The notes beneath the pieces were generated by a model. It searched no databases and was not told the origin of the DNA. It worked only from the letters and a program-made list of their open reading frames with translations. This document shows, one piece after another, positions 31,739 through 32,216 of a stretch of 32,216 bases of DNA (position 1 is its first letter; the number at the start of each line of letters is the position of its first letter). The DNA comes from an uncultured Ruminococcus sp. (GTDB lineage Bacteria > Bacillota > Clostridia > Oscillospirales > Acutalibacteraceae). The position numbers and the translations under genes are program-made. The stretch spans positions 1-32,216 of the forward strand of contig CADCCP010000012.1 of NCBI GenBank assembly GCA_902800005.1, written 5' to 3'.

Positions 31739-32216
31739 TCACATTCCGCACAACATACATATATAATAAGCTGCCGCCGATACAGCATACGCCACCGCAC
31801 ACTGCCATACTATCAATGCAGCCGCCCATTTCCTGCCCAATTCTCTTTTCACGGATGCTATCGCTGCAACACACGGTGTATACAACAAGCTGAATACCAT
31901 CAGTGAAACTGCCGTCAATGATGACATCACCATCGTGATACCATCTCCGTAAAGGACTTCCATAGTTGCAACAACACTTTCCTTTGCCATGAAGCCGCTG
32001 ACAAGAGATGTTATTATCCTCCAGTCACCCATGCCTACGGGTGCAAACAGCGGTGCAAAAAATCCCGATATTATTGCAAGGATACTGTCCTGAGAGTTTT
32101 TGACCAAGTTGAAGTGTATGTCAAAGTTCTGCAAGAACCATACAACTACCGTTGCAAGAAATATTACTGTAAAAGCCCTTTGCAGAAAGTCCTTTGCCTT
32201 GTCCCACAGCAAGTGC
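31739..32216 (-). CDS. feoB: Ferrous iron transport protein B, C-terminal part
   Basis: Only the C-terminal 158 residues are present; the frame is open to the window edge and continues beyond it. FeoB couples a cytoplasmic G domain to a membrane channel for Fe(II). The visible part is the last section of the membrane domain: LLWDKAKDFLQRAFTVIFLA, FAPLFAPVGMGDWRI, the conserved SGFMAKESVVATMEVLYG (Gate motif region) and LLYTPCVAAIASVKRELGRK, followed by the last helix. The G domain and any FeoA neighbour would lie to the right of the window. It is followed by its Cys-rich partner gene. Confidence 0.96.
   Translation of the reverse strand, partial: HLLWDKAKDFLQRAFTVIFLATVVVWFLQNFDIHFNLVKNSQDSILAIISGFFAPLFAPVGMGDWRIITSLVSGFMAKESVVATMEVLYGDGITMVMSSLTAVSLMVFSLLYTPCVAAIASVKRELGRKWAAALIVWQCAVAYAVSAAAYYICMLCGM

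Noticed and set aside
31656..31874. 72-codon Cys-containing frame on the minus strand
   Set aside because: It overlaps feoB and the small Cys-rich gene out of frame; the 48-residue frame at 31583-31729 has the ribosome binding site and family architecture.
1..32216. CRISPR arrays, tRNA or rRNA genes, insertion sequences, toxin-antitoxin or defence systems
   Set aside because: No regularly spaced long repeats, no CCA-ended cloverleaf, no transposase or integrase motif, and neither XRE gene has a toxin-like partner.

Overview
The window looks like a chromosomal segment from a low-GC, Gram-positive gut or rumen Clostridia, most like Ruminococcus and relatives. The reasons are strong AGGAGG-type ribosome binding sites with several TTG and GTG starts, many lipoproteins, a HisZ plus short HisG pair, a FeoB-associated Cys-rich membrane peptide, a BspA-type leucine-rich repeat protein, and a large secreted GH13 alpha-amylase with a CBM26-like starch-binding module. 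The genus is an inference from gene content. No phage, transposase, CRISPR, rRNA or tRNA was seen.

Layout. 1-7037: the 3' end of an unidentified protein (+). Then, all on the minus strand, come ATP-dependent PEP carboxykinase (pckA), a secreted leucine-rich repeat protein, a small XRE regulator, a lipoprotein built of two DUF6273-like halves, and a conserved 260-residue protein of unknown function. 7119-15966: a plus-strand run of hisS-aspS, azlC-azlD (branched-chain amino acid export), a lipoprotein with an odd in-frame tail, and pheS-pheT. No T-box leader precedes these synthetase genes. 16009-18022: minus-strand EamA exporter and queA (queuosine).

18086-24612: a minus-strand histidine cluster in transcription order hisZ-hisG-hisD-hisC-hisB, then a 166-bp repeat-filled gap, then hisA-hisI-hisE. 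hisH and hisF (IGP synthase) are absent from the cluster. Two consensus promoters with octamer repeats drive hisZ, and a further internal promoter precedes hisB. Divergently transcribed is a zinc module, zur-znuA-znuC-znuB (24819-27737), in which genes touch or overlap. Next are an XRE regulator with a clear repeat-type operator, the convergent 1019-residue alpha-amylase, and, at the right edge, the 3' end of feoB with its small Cys-rich partner gene.

The window is mostly housekeeping and nutrient-acquisition metabolism: translation, histidine synthesis, Zn and Fe uptake, starch use and PEP/oxaloacetate exchange. I found no clearly new multi-gene system. The most interesting signals are regulatory or structural: degenerate heptamer inverted-repeat elements at three gene junctions, an octamer direct-repeat array at the his promoter, a Zur-box-like palindrome and a three-site operator upstream of the amylase-side XRE gene, a stop codon that seems to cut the tail off a lipoprotein, a divergent PheS with a four-Cys cluster, and the missing hisHF.
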